Shown piece by piece: positions 56,343-64,000 of a stretch of DNA of 64,000 bases. The translations under genes were made by a program, and so were the position numbers. The stretch is taken from the NCBI RefSeq assembly GCF_014873705.1, contig NZ_JADBDS010000001.1:1240001-1304000 (forward strand). Reading direction: 5' to 3'. The stretch is from Mycobacterium sp. OAS707. GTDB lineage: Bacteria > Actinomycetota > Actinomycetes > Mycobacteriales > Mycobacteriaceae. Below the pieces are notes generated by a model. It made no database searches and had not been told where the DNA came from. It saw only the letters and a list, made by a program, of their open reading frames with translations. Position 1 is the stretch's first letter. Every line of letters starts with the position of its first letter.

Positions 56343-57583
56343 TGACATATCCGGATCCCACCCTCTTCGGCCACGATCCGTGGTGGCTGATGATCGCCAA
56401 GGCGCTCTTCATTTTCGTCTTCCTGATGTTGTCCTTGCTGGTGGCCATCCTCCTCGAGCGAAAGCTGCTCGGCTACATGCAGAACCGGCCAGGCCCCAAC
56501 CGGGTCGGGCCGTGGGGGCTGCTGCAGTCACTGGTCGACGGAGTGAAGCTGGCCCTCAAAGAGGGCCTCATTCCTGCGGGGGTGGACAAATTCATCTACC
56601 TTGCGGCGCCGGTCATCTCCGTGGTTCCCGCGTTCATCGCGTTCTCCGTCATTCCCATGGGCGGTGAGGTGTCGATATTCGGACACCGCACCGCGCTGCA
56701 GCTGACCGATATGCCCGTCGCGGTGCTGTTCGTACTCGCCGCGACGTCGATCGGGGTGTACGGAATCGTGTTGGCGGGCTGGGCGTCCGGCTCCACTTAT
56801 CCGCTGCTGGGTGGCCTGCGGTCGAGCGCCCAGGTGATCTCGTACGAGATCGCGATGGCGTTGTCGTTCGCCGCGGTGTTCATCTACGCGGGCACCATGT
56901 CGACCTCGGGCATCGTCGCGTCCCAGCAGGGTCTCTGGTACATCTTCCCACTACTGCCGTCGTTCCTTGTCTACCTGACGTCGATGGTCGGCGAAACCAA
57001 CCGGGCGCCTTTCGATCTGCCCGAGGCCGAAGGCGAACTGGTAGGCGGGTTCCACACCGAGTACTCGTCCATCAAGTTCGCGATGTTCATGCTCGCCGAG
57101 TACGTGAACATGTTCACGGTGTCGGCGCTGGCGACCACGTTGTTCTTCGGCGGCTGGCATGCGCCATGGCCGATCAACATGTGGGACGGGGCCAATCACG
57201 GTTGGTGGCCGCTACTTTGGTTCGTCGCGAAGGTCTGGACGTTCATGTTCGTCTTCTTCTGGCTGCGCGGCACGCTCCCACGGATGCGCTATGACCAGTT
57301 CATGGGGTTGGGCTGGAAGGTGCTGATCCCGGTCTCGCTGGTGTGGATCATGATCGTGTCGAGCACGCGCGCACTGCGCAACCACGGTTACGGCCAACTG
57401 ACGACCGGGCTGATCACGGTCGGCGCTGTGGTCGCGCTCATCATCCTGTTCCTGTTGGCCAGATCGCTGCGGTCGAGAACCGTCACGAACGTTCCAGAGC
57501 AAGCCGTTGATGCCGGAGCGTTCCCGGTGCCACCGCTGCCGGCGGCGGCGAAGAAGATCTCAAAGGAGAAGGCCGATGCCTAA
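56342..57583 (+). CDS. nuoH: NADH-quinone oxidoreductase subunit H
   Basis: A 413-residue membrane subunit joining the peripheral arm to the proton-pumping arm. [18 protein letters not shown] and the quinone-site loop [17 protein letters not shown] are diagnostic. Eight helices are followed by a charged C-terminal tail of about 45 residues. The ATG shares one base with the nuoG stop (TGATG). Confidence 0.97.
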   Translation: MTYPDPTLFGHDPWWLMIAKALFIFVFLMLSLLVAILLERKLLGYMQNRPGPNRVGPWGLLQSLVDGVKLALKEGLIPAGVDKFIYLAAPVISVVPAFIAFSVIPMGGEVSIFGHRTALQLTDMPVAVLFVLAATSIGVYGIVLAGWASGSTYPLLGGLRSSAQVISYEIAMALSFAAVFIYAGTMSTSGIVASQQGLWYIFPLLPSFLVYLTSMVGETNRAPFDLPEAEGELVGGFHTEYSSIKFAMFMLAEYVNMFTVSALATTLFFGGWHAPWPINMWDGANHGWWPLLWFVAKVWTFMFVFFWLRGTLPRMRYDQFMGLGWKVLIPVSLVWIMIVSSTRALRNHGYGQLTTGLITVGAVVALIILFLLARSLRSRTVTNVPEQAVDAGAFPVPPLPAAAKKISKEKADA

Positions 57584-58100
57584 GTTCCTGGACGCGATCG
57601 CCGGCTTCGGTGTCACGTTCTCCACGATGTTCAAGAAGCGGATCACCGAGCAGTATCCGGAGAAGCCCGGCCCCGTGGCCAAGCGTTACCACGGCCGCCA
57701 TCAGCTCAACCGGTATCCCGACGGGCTGGAGAAATGCATCGGCTGCGAGCTGTGCGCATGGGCCTGTCCCGCCGACGCCATCTACGTCGAGGGCGCGGAT
57801 AACACTGAGGAAGAACGCTTTTCGCCCGGGGAACGCTATGGCCGGGTTTATCAGATCAACTACCTGCGGTGCATCGGCTGCGGGTTGTGCATTGAGGCGT
57901 GTCCCACCCGGGCACTGACGATGACCAACAACTATGAAATGGCCGATGACAACCGCGCCGACTTGATCTGGGGCAAGGACAAACTGCTGGCCCCACTGCA
58001 GTCGGGCATGCTGCCCCCGCCCCACGACATGGCGCCGGGAAGCACCGATGAGGACTACTACCTGGGCAACATCAAGCCGGTGACCGAGGACGTCAAGTGA
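57576..58100 (+). CDS. nuoI: NADH-quinone oxidoreductase subunit I
   Basis: A 174-residue ferredoxin-like subunit with two [4Fe-4S] motifs ([12 protein letters not shown] and [12 protein letters not shown]) that pass electrons to NuoB. The ATG at 57576 has AAAGGAGAAGG upstream, the strongest ribosome-binding site in the operon. It overlaps the nuoH 3' end by 8 bp. Confidence 0.97.
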   Translation: MPKFLDAIAGFGVTFSTMFKKRITEQYPEKPGPVAKRYHGRHQLNRYPDGLEKCIGCELCAWACPADAIYVEGADNTEEERFSPGERYGRVYQINYLRCIGCGLCIEACPTRALTMTNNYEMADDNRADLIWGKDKLLAPLQSGMLPPPHDMAPGSTDEDYYLGNIKPVTEDVK

Positions 58101-58867
58101 CGATCGAGATCCTCGCCGCGCTTCCCTCGGAAGCCGCGGGGCACACCTCCACGACGGAGGCGGTGCTGTTCTGGGTGCTGGGTACGGTCGCGGTGCTCGG
58201 CGCAATCGGCGTGGTATCCGCACCGAAGGCCGTGTATTCGGCGATGTTTCTGGCCACCACGATGATCGTGCTGGCGGTGTTCTACATCGCGCAGGGCGCG
58301 CTCTTCCTTGGCGTCGTGCAGGTGGTGGTCTACACCGGCGCGGTGATGATGCTCTTCCTGTTCGTGCTGATGCTCATCGGTGTCGACTCCTCCGAGTCGC
58401 TTGTCGAAACCATTCGGGGACAACGTGTCGCGGCCATCGTCGTCGGACTGGGTTTCGGTGTCCTGGTCATCGCAGGCGTCGGCAGCGTGTCGGTGAACGG
58501 CTACGCCGGGCTGGCAGAGGCCAATAGCGGCGGCAATGTCGAGGGGCTGGCCGTGCTGATCTTCACCAAGTACTTGTGGGCGTTCGAACTGACCGGTGCC
58601 CTGCTGATCACCGCTGCGCTCGGTGCGATGGTGCTGGCCCACCGCGAGCGGTTTGAGCGGCGTAAGACCCAACGTGAGTTGGCGCAGGAGCGGTTCCGGC
58701 CCGGCGGGCATCCGACCACGCTGCCCAATCCCGGTGTGTACGCCCGCAACAACGCCGTCGACATCGCCGCGCGCCTCCCCGACGGGTCCGCCTCGGAGCT
58801 GTCGGTGAGTGCGATTCTCCAGACACGAACCGTGAGTCAGACCAACGGCAATGGGGGTGACGAGTGA
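58097..58867 (+). CDS. nuoJ: NADH-quinone oxidoreductase subunit J
   Basis: A 256-residue membrane subunit with five helices. The helix with the characteristic pi-bulge region is [18 protein letters not shown]. The C-terminal about 60 residues are soluble and polar ([14 protein letters not shown]), longer than in E. coli. GTG start overlapping nuoI by 4 bp. Confidence 0.95.
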   Translation: MTIEILAALPSEAAGHTSTTEAVLFWVLGTVAVLGAIGVVSAPKAVYSAMFLATTMIVLAVFYIAQGALFLGVVQVVVYTGAVMMLFLFVLMLIGVDSSESLVETIRGQRVAAIVVGLGFGVLVIAGVGSVSVNGYAGLAEANSGGNVEGLAVLIFTKYLWAFELTGALLITAALGAMVLAHRERFERRKTQRELAQERFRPGGHPTTLPNPGVYARNNAVDIAARLPDGSASELSVSAILQTRTVSQTNGNGGDE

Positions 58868-59163
58868 ATCCCGACAATTACCTGTACTTGTCGGTGTTGT
58901 TGTTCACCATTGGTGCGGCGGGCGTGTTGTTGCGCCGCAACGCGATCATCATGTTCATGTGTGTGGAGTTGATGCTGAATGCCGCGAATCTGGCGTTCGT
59001 CGCGTTCTCCCGCATGCACGGCCATTTGGATGGTCAAGTGGTGGCGTTCTTCACCATGGTGGTGGCCGCGTGCGAGGTCGTGGTCGGTCTCGCCGTCATC
59101 ATGACCGTCTTTCGCACCCGCCGGTCGGCTTCGGTCGACGAAGCCAGTCTGCTGAAACACTAA
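58864..59163 (+). CDS. nuoK: NADH-quinone oxidoreductase subunit K
   Basis: A 99-residue, three-helix membrane subunit. The conserved membrane Glu residues are in [14 protein letters not shown] and [15 protein letters not shown] start overlapping nuoJ by 4 bp. Confidence 0.97.
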   Translation: MNPDNYLYLSVLLFTIGAAGVLLRRNAIIMFMCVELMLNAANLAFVAFSRMHGHLDGQVVAFFTMVVAACEVVVGLAVIMTVFRTRRSASVDEASLLKH

Positions 59164-59170
59164 GGCCGCC

Positions 59171-61081
59171 ATGACAACTCTTGTGTGGCTGGTGATCGCC
59201 CTGCCGCTGGCCGGCGCCGCCGTCCTGCTGCTTGCCGGCAGAGCAACCAACAGCTGGGGTCACCTGCTGGGCTGTGCCGCCTCGTTGGCCTCCTTCGGTG
59301 CGGGCGTCGTGTTGTTCGTCGACATGCTCGGGCGCCACGCAGAAGACCGAGTGATCCACCAGGCCCTGTTCTCCTGGGTGCCCGTCGGCGGGCTGCAGGT
59401 GGACTTCGGCCTGCAACTCGACGCGCTGTCGATGTGTTTCGTACTGCTGATCACCGGCGTCGGCTCGCTGATCCACATCTACTCGATCGGCTACATGGCC
59501 GAAGATCCCGAACGCAGAAGGTTTTTCGCCTACCTCAACCTTTTTCTCTCGGCGATGCTGCTGCTGGTGCTGGCCGACAACTACCTCGGGCTCTACGTCG
59601 GCTGGGAAGGCGTGGGCCTGGCGTCGTATCTGCTGATCGGCTTCTGGCAGCACAAACCCTCTGCCGCAACGGCGGCCAAGAAGGCGTTCGTGGTCAACCG
59701 TGTCGGCGACATGGGTCTGGCCATCGCGCTGATGGTGATGTTCGCCTACATCGGGTCGATCTCCTATGCCGGCGTCTTCTCCGCAGCCCCCAAACTCAGT
59801 GAAGGCGTCCTGACCGCGATCGGGCTGCTGCTGTTACTCGCCGCGTGCGGCAAGTCCGCCCAGGTCCCGCTGCAGTCCTGGCTGGGCGACGCGATGGAAG
59901 GCCCCACCCCGGTCTCGGCGTTGATTCACGCCGCCACCATGGTCACCGCCGGCGTCTACCTGATCGTGCGGTCGGGCCCGGTGTTCAACCTGGCGCCGGG
60001 AGCTCAACTGGGCGTGGTGATCGTCGGCGCGGTGACGCTGTTGTTCGGCGCGATCATCGGCTGCGCCAAGGACGACATCAAGAAAGCACTCGCGGCCTCC
60101 ACGATGTCGCAGATCGGCTACATGGTGCTGGCCGCCGGGCTGGGCCCGGCCGGGTACGCGTTCGCGATCATGCACCTGCTCACCCACGGCTTCTTCAAAG
60201 CCGGGCTGTTCCTCGGCGCCGGGTCGGTCATGCACGCCATGGGCGACGAGGTGAACATGCGCCGCTACGGCGGGCTGCGCAAGGCGCTGCCGATCACCTT
60301 CGCCACTTTCGGGCTGGGCTACCTGGCGATCATCGGCGTCCCACCACTGGCCGGGTTCTTCTCCAAAGACGGCATCATCGAGGCCGCGCTGGGCAGCGGC
60401 GGCATCAAGGGCCCGATCCTGGGGGCTGCGGCGATCCTGGGTGCAGGCATCACCGCGTTCTACATGACCCGGGTGATGTTGATGACGTTCTTCGGCGAAA
60501 AGCGTTGGGCTTCCGAGGCGAGCGAAGCGACGGGGAACCAGTTGGTGGTACATCCGCACGAATCACCAGCGGTCATGACGTGGCCGATGATCCTGTTGGC
60601 CATCGGCTCGGTGTTCTCCGGCGGCTTCTTCGCCATCGGCGGCACCCTGCAGAAGTGGCTGGAACCCGTCGTCGGCGCCCACGAAGAGGCACACGCGACC
60701 CCGGTGTGGGTGGCCACCACAGTGATCCTCGTCGTGGTCGCCGTCGGAATCGCGATCGCCTACCGCATGTACGCCAGCCGCGCCGTACCAGAAGAGGTGC
60801 CGGCGGGCTCCGCGCTCACCGCAGCGGCGCGCCGGGATCTCTACGGGGATGCCTTCAACGAACGGGTGTTCATGCGGTCGGGGCAGCAGCTCACCGAGGG
60901 TCTCGTCGAGATAGACGACGAGGTGGTCGACGGGGCCGCCAACGGACTCGCCGCGGTCGTCGGTCGAATCTCGGACGGATTCCGGCAATTGCAAACCGGA
61001 TTCGCCCGCTCGTATGCCCTGTCGATGTTGGCCGGTGCGGCCCTTGTGGTCGCCGCGATCCTGGCGGTGCAGCTGTGGTGA
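59171..61081 (+). CDS. nuoL: NADH-quinone oxidoreductase subunit L
   Basis: A 636-residue antiporter-like proton channel with about 16 helices and the long lateral helix at its C-terminus. [46 protein letters not shown] and the broken-helix Lys/His/Glu residues are evident in short blocks along it. Starts 7 bp after nuoK, the widest spacing inside the operon. Confidence 0.97.
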   Translation: MTTLVWLVIALPLAGAAVLLLAGRATNSWGHLLGCAASLASFGAGVVLFVDMLGRHAEDRVIHQALFSWVPVGGLQVDFGLQLDALSMCFVLLITGVGSLIHIYSIGYMAEDPERRRFFAYLNLFLSAMLLLVLADNYLGLYVGWEGVGLASYLLIGFWQHKPSAATAAKKAFVVNRVGDMGLAIALMVMFAYIGSISYAGVFSAAPKLSEGVLTAIGLLLLLAACGKSAQVPLQSWLGDAMEGPTPVSALIHAATMVTAGVYLIVRSGPVFNLAPGAQLGVVIVGAVTLLFGAIIGCAKDDIKKALAASTMSQIGYMVLAAGLGPAGYAFAIMHLLTHGFFKAGLFLGAGSVMHAMGDEVNMRRYGGLRKALPITFATFGLGYLAIIGVPPLAGFFSKDGIIEAALGSGGIKGPILGAAAILGAGITAFYMTRVMLMTFFGEKRWASEASEATGNQLVVHPHESPAVMTWPMILLAIGSVFSGGFFAIGGTLQKWLEPVVGAHEEAHATPVWVATTVILVVVAVGIAIAYRMYASRAVPEEVPAGSALTAAARRDLYGDAFNERVFMRSGQQLTEGLVEIDDEVVDGAANGLAAVVGRISDGFRQLQTGFARSYALSMLAGAALVVAAILAVQLW

Positions 61082-62643
61082 ACAACATCCCGTGGCTCAC
61101 GATCCTGTGGGCGATCCCGATGCTCGGCGCGGCGCTGGTGATGGTGTTGCCCGCCTCGCAGCGCGTCACGGCCAAGTGGCTCGCGTTGGTGACGTCGTTG
61201 GCCGTGCTCGGGGTGACGTTGGTGATCGCGGTCGGCTTCAAGCCGGGCGGCGAGCAGTACCAGTTCGTCGAAAACCACAAGTGGATCCCGTCTTTCGGCA
61301 CCGGCTACATCCTTGGCGTCGACGGCATCGCCCTCGCCATTGTCGTGTTGACCGCTGTCCTGGTGCCGCTGCTGATCATCGCGGGCTGGAACGACGCCAG
61401 CGACCAGATCGGCTGGGGCGGCCGCTCGGTGCACACGTACTTCGCGCTGACGCTCGCGGTCGAGGGCATGGTGTTGATGTCGCTGGTCTCGCTGGACGTG
61501 CTGCTGTTCTACGTGTTCTTCGAGGCCATGCTCATCCCGATGTACTTCCTGATCGGGGGGTTCGGCGGCGAAAACCGATCCAAAGCAGCGGTGAAGTTCT
61601 TGCTGTACAACCTATTTGGCGGCCTGATCATGCTCGCCGCGGTGATCGGCCTCTACGTGGTGACCGCGCAGAGCAACGCGTTCGCCGCAGGGACGTTCGA
61701 CTTCCGCGCGATCGTCGCCGCTGTGTCCAGTGGTCAGTTCGTGATGAGCCCGGCCGTGATGAACCTGTTGTTCGGCGGGTTCATGTTCGCCTTCGCGGTC
61801 AAGGCGCCGCTGTGGCCGTTTCATCGGTGGCTGCCCGACGCCGCAGTTGAGGCCACTCCGGCCAGCGCAGTGCTGATGATGGCGGTCATGGACAAGGTCG
61901 GCACGTTCGGCATGCTGCGCTACTGCCTGCAGCTGTTCCCTGACGCCTCAATGTATTTCCGGCCGCTGATCATCACACTGGCGGTCATCGGCATCGTCTA
62001 CGGCGCGATCCTCGCGATCGGCCAGGTCGACGTGATGCGGCTGATCGCCTACACGTCGATCTCACATTTCGGTTTCATCATTCTCGGCATCTTCGTGATG
62101 ACCAGCCAAGGCCAGTCCGGGTCAACCCTGTACATGGTCAACCACGGCATCTCCACCGCTGCGCTGTTCCTGATCGCCGGATTCCTGGTGTCACGCAGGG
62201 GAACCCGCTTGATCAGCGCATACGGCGGAGTGCAGAAGGTCGCGCCGGTGCTGGCCGGCACGTTCCTGGTCGCCGGTCTTGCGACATTGTCACTGCCCGG
62301 TCTGGCGCCGTTCATCAGCGAATTCCTGGTCCTGATCGGAACATTCACGCGCTACCCGGCATTCGCGGTGTTTGCGACGTTGGCCCTTGTGCTCTCAGCG
62401 CTCTACATCCTGTGGGCCTACCAGCGGATGATGGGCGGCCCGGTCAAGGAGGGCAACGATCGGTTGCGCGACTTGGTGCCTCGCGAAATCTTGGTCGTCG
62501 CACCGCTTATCGCGCTACTGCTGCTGCTCGGGGTGTATCCGAAACCCGTTCTCGACGTGATCAACCCCGCGGTCAGTCACACGCTGACCACCATCGACCA
62601 ACCTGACCCGGCACCGAAGATGGCAGAAGGGCCGGCACGATGA
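61078..62643 (+). CDS. nuoM: NADH-quinone oxidoreductase subunit M
   Basis: A 521-residue antiporter-like channel subunit with 14 helices. Conserved blocks are [34 protein letters not shown] and [10 protein letters not shown]. The GTG at 61078 overlaps the nuoL stop by 4 bp. The same frame stays open far upstream inside nuoL, but that sequence is Arg-rich and not related to NuoM. Confidence 0.97.
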   Translation: MNNIPWLTILWAIPMLGAALVMVLPASQRVTAKWLALVTSLAVLGVTLVIAVGFKPGGEQYQFVENHKWIPSFGTGYILGVDGIALAIVVLTAVLVPLLIIAGWNDASDQIGWGGRSVHTYFALTLAVEGMVLMSLVSLDVLLFYVFFEAMLIPMYFLIGGFGGENRSKAAVKFLLYNLFGGLIMLAAVIGLYVVTAQSNAFAAGTFDFRAIVAAVSSGQFVMSPAVMNLLFGGFMFAFAVKAPLWPFHRWLPDAAVEATPASAVLMMAVMDKVGTFGMLRYCLQLFPDASMYFRPLIITLAVIGIVYGAILAIGQVDVMRLIAYTSISHFGFIILGIFVMTSQGQSGSTLYMVNHGISTAALFLIAGFLVSRRGTRLISAYGGVQKVAPVLAGTFLVAGLATLSLPGLAPFISEFLVLIGTFTRYPAFAVFATLALVLSALYILWAYQRMMGGPVKEGNDRLRDLVPREILVVAPLIALLLLLGVYPKPVLDVINPAVSHTLTTIDQPDPAPKMAEGPAR

Positions 62644-64000
62644 ACATACCTACCCCCACAGTCGAATACGGCCTGCTCTCTCCCATGCTGATCGTGCTCG
62701 GGGTGGCCGTCGTCGGTGTGCTCGTCGAAGCGTTCCTCCCACGCCAGCAGCGCTACGCCGCGCAGTTGGTCCTCAGCGTTGGCGGCCTGGCCGCCGCGTT
62801 GGTGGCGGTCATCGGGCTTGCCAGGGATCTGAAGGGCAGCCCAGGACGAACGGCAGTGGGCGGCGCCATCGCCGTCGACGCGCCAACGCTGTTCCTCCAG
62901 GCCACCATCGTGCTGGTCGGTGTGCTCGGCATCCTGCTCATCGCCGAACGCCGCATCACCGCACCTTCCGACGAAGAACCGGGCCCGGGCCTGGATGCGT
63001 TCACTCCGCAAGCCTCGGCGATCGCGGGCAGCGTCGTGGAAAAGCTGGCCACCAAAGCGGGCGTGATGCAGACCGAGGTGTTCCCGCTGACGATGTTCGC
63101 CATCGGCGGCATGCTGATCTTCCCCGCAGCCGATGATCTGCTGACCATGTTCATCGCGCTCGAGGTGCTGTCGCTGCCGCTGTACCTGTTGTGCGGCCTT
63201 GCCAGAAGGCGGCGGCTGCTCTCGCAGGAAGCCTCGGTGAAATACTTTCTGCTCGGGGCGTTTTCGTCCGCGTTCTTCCTGTACGGCGCCGCCATGCTGT
63301 ATGGGTACGCGGGCACGCTGAACCTCGCCGGCATCGCCGATGCGGTGGCTGCGGGGTCCGGCAAGACGTCGCTGGCGCTGATCGGCACCGGGCTGCTGCT
63401 CGTCGGGGTGTTGTTCAAGGTCGGGGCGGTGCCGTTCCACTCCTGGATCCCGGACGTGTATCAAGGCGCTCCCACCCCGATCACCGCATTTATGGCCGCC
63501 GCCACCAAGATCGCCGCGTTCGGCGCGATGCTGCGCATCTTCTATATCGCACTACCGGGTCTGCACGACGACTGGCGACCGGTGATGTGGGCGATCGCGA
63601 TCCTGACGATGGTGATCGGCACCGTCACCGCCGTGACCCAGAACGACGTCAAGCGGATGCTGGCCTATTCGGCGGTGGCACACACCGGCTTCATCCTGAC
63701 CGGCGTCATCGCCCAGAACGAAGCCGGCGTGTCATCGACGCTGTTCTATCTGTTCGCTTACGGTTTCAGCACTGTCGGCGCCTTCGCCGTGGTGGGCCTG
63801 GTGCGAAATCCAGCAGGCGAAGAGGACACCGCGCTGGCCCGGTGGGCCGGCCTGGGCAGGCGCTATCCCGTTGTCGGCATTGTGTTTTCGTTGTTCTTGC
63901 TCGCCTTCGCCGGTATCCCGTTGACGAGCGGCTTCGTCAGTAAGTTCGCGGTGTTCAAGGCCGCGGGTGAGGGCGGTGCGATTCCTCTGGTCGTCATCGG
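62640..64000 (+). CDS. nuoN: NADH-quinone oxidoreductase subunit N, 3' end cut by the window
   Basis: About 453 residues of the third antiporter-like subunit are visible. Conserved parts are EVLSLPLYLLCG, KVGAVPFHSWIPDVYQGAPTP and MLAYSAVAHTGF. The ATG overlaps the nuoM stop by 4 bp. The frame is still open at the right edge, inside one of the last helices. Confidence 0.96.
   Translation, partial: MNIPTPTVEYGLLSPMLIVLGVAVVGVLVEAFLPRQQRYAAQLVLSVGGLAAALVAVIGLARDLKGSPGRTAVGGAIAVDAPTLFLQATIVLVGVLGILLIAERRITAPSDEEPGPGLDAFTPQASAIAGSVVEKLATKAGVMQTEVFPLTMFAIGGMLIFPAADDLLTMFIALEVLSLPLYLLCGLARRRRLLSQEASVKYFLLGAFSSAFFLYGAAMLYGYAGTLNLAGIADAVAAGSGKTSLALIGTGLLLVGVLFKVGAVPFHSWIPDVYQGAPTPITAFMAAATKIAAFGAMLRIFYIALPGLHDDWRPVMWAIAILTMVIGTVTAVTQNDVKRMLAYSAVAHTGFILTGVIAQNEAGVSSTLFYLFAYGFSTVGAFAVVGLVRNPAGEEDTALARWAGLGRRYPVVGIVFSLFLLAFAGIPLTSGFVSKFAVFKAAGEGGAIPLVVI

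Noticed and set aside
59845..62643. A continuous frame of 932 codons spanning nuoL and nuoM
   Set aside because: Only 61078-62643 encodes NuoM. The upstream part is Arg-rich, out of frame inside nuoL, and is a high-GC artefact.

Overview
The window is high-GC actinobacterial chromosome, almost certainly a Mycolicibacterium-type mycobacterium. The evidence is an antigen 85 mycolyltransferase, a WS/DGAT acyltransferase, a mycofactocin-coupled SDR, an F420-type nitroreductase, DUF732 and DUF4189 secreted proteins, FprA, and the block smpB-ftsX-ftsE-(Pro/Thr-rich protein)-MscS-prfB-fprA ... hisN ... fadE24-fadE23 ... receiver protein-nuoA-N. That order follows the Rv3100c-Rv3158 order of M. tuberculosis. 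Both window edges cut genes: a secreted protein on the left and nuoN on the right.

Layout. 0-5.5 kb: a double hot-dog/adenylate cyclase fusion, then two PAP2 phosphatases, a YihY/BrkB protein and a diacylglycerol-kinase-like lipid kinase. 5.5-9 kb: a PhoD-like phosphatase divergent from a Ser/Thr kinase with an MviN-like ectodomain. 9-13 kb: a tightly overlapping operon (DUF1214-like, sulfotransferase, TetR, SDR) behind a clear promoter and a 27-bp palindrome. 13-21.2 kb: mixed lipid, redox and secreted genes, including an alpha/beta hydrolase-cyclase fusion. 21.4-30.6 kb: ssrA (tmRNA, tag ADTNRADYALAA) with its terminator, then smpB, the ftsEX division genes, a mechanosensitive channel, prfB and fprA. 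31-36.6 kb: hisN, the fadE24/fadE23 acyl-CoA dehydrogenase pair behind a repeated operator-like element, an MDR oxidoreductase and an antigen 85 gene.

36.8-48.3 kb looks like an accessory insertion between the fadE block and the nuo block. It carries a dense catabolic operon: homogentisate-dioxygenase-like cupin, alpha/beta hydrolase, family III CoA-transferase, HMG-CoA lyase, TetR, acyl-CoA dehydrogenase, APH-type kinase and DUF6285. The last three resemble the LvaC-LvaA-LvaB module, which converts 4-hydroxyacyl-CoA to 3-hydroxyacyl-CoA. The operon may therefore link ring or chain cleavage, CoA activation, hydroxyl migration and HMG-CoA-type cleavage. It is followed by a MarR/DinB-like divergent pair with apparently leaderless promoters and by a MerR/SoxR-like box. 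48.3-64 kb: an atypical receiver protein, then the 14-gene complex I operon nuoA-nuoN, in which most genes overlap by a few bases.

Functions were read from motifs and remembered family features, with no database search. Start codons were refined from ribosome-binding sites and overlaps, and alternatives are noted.
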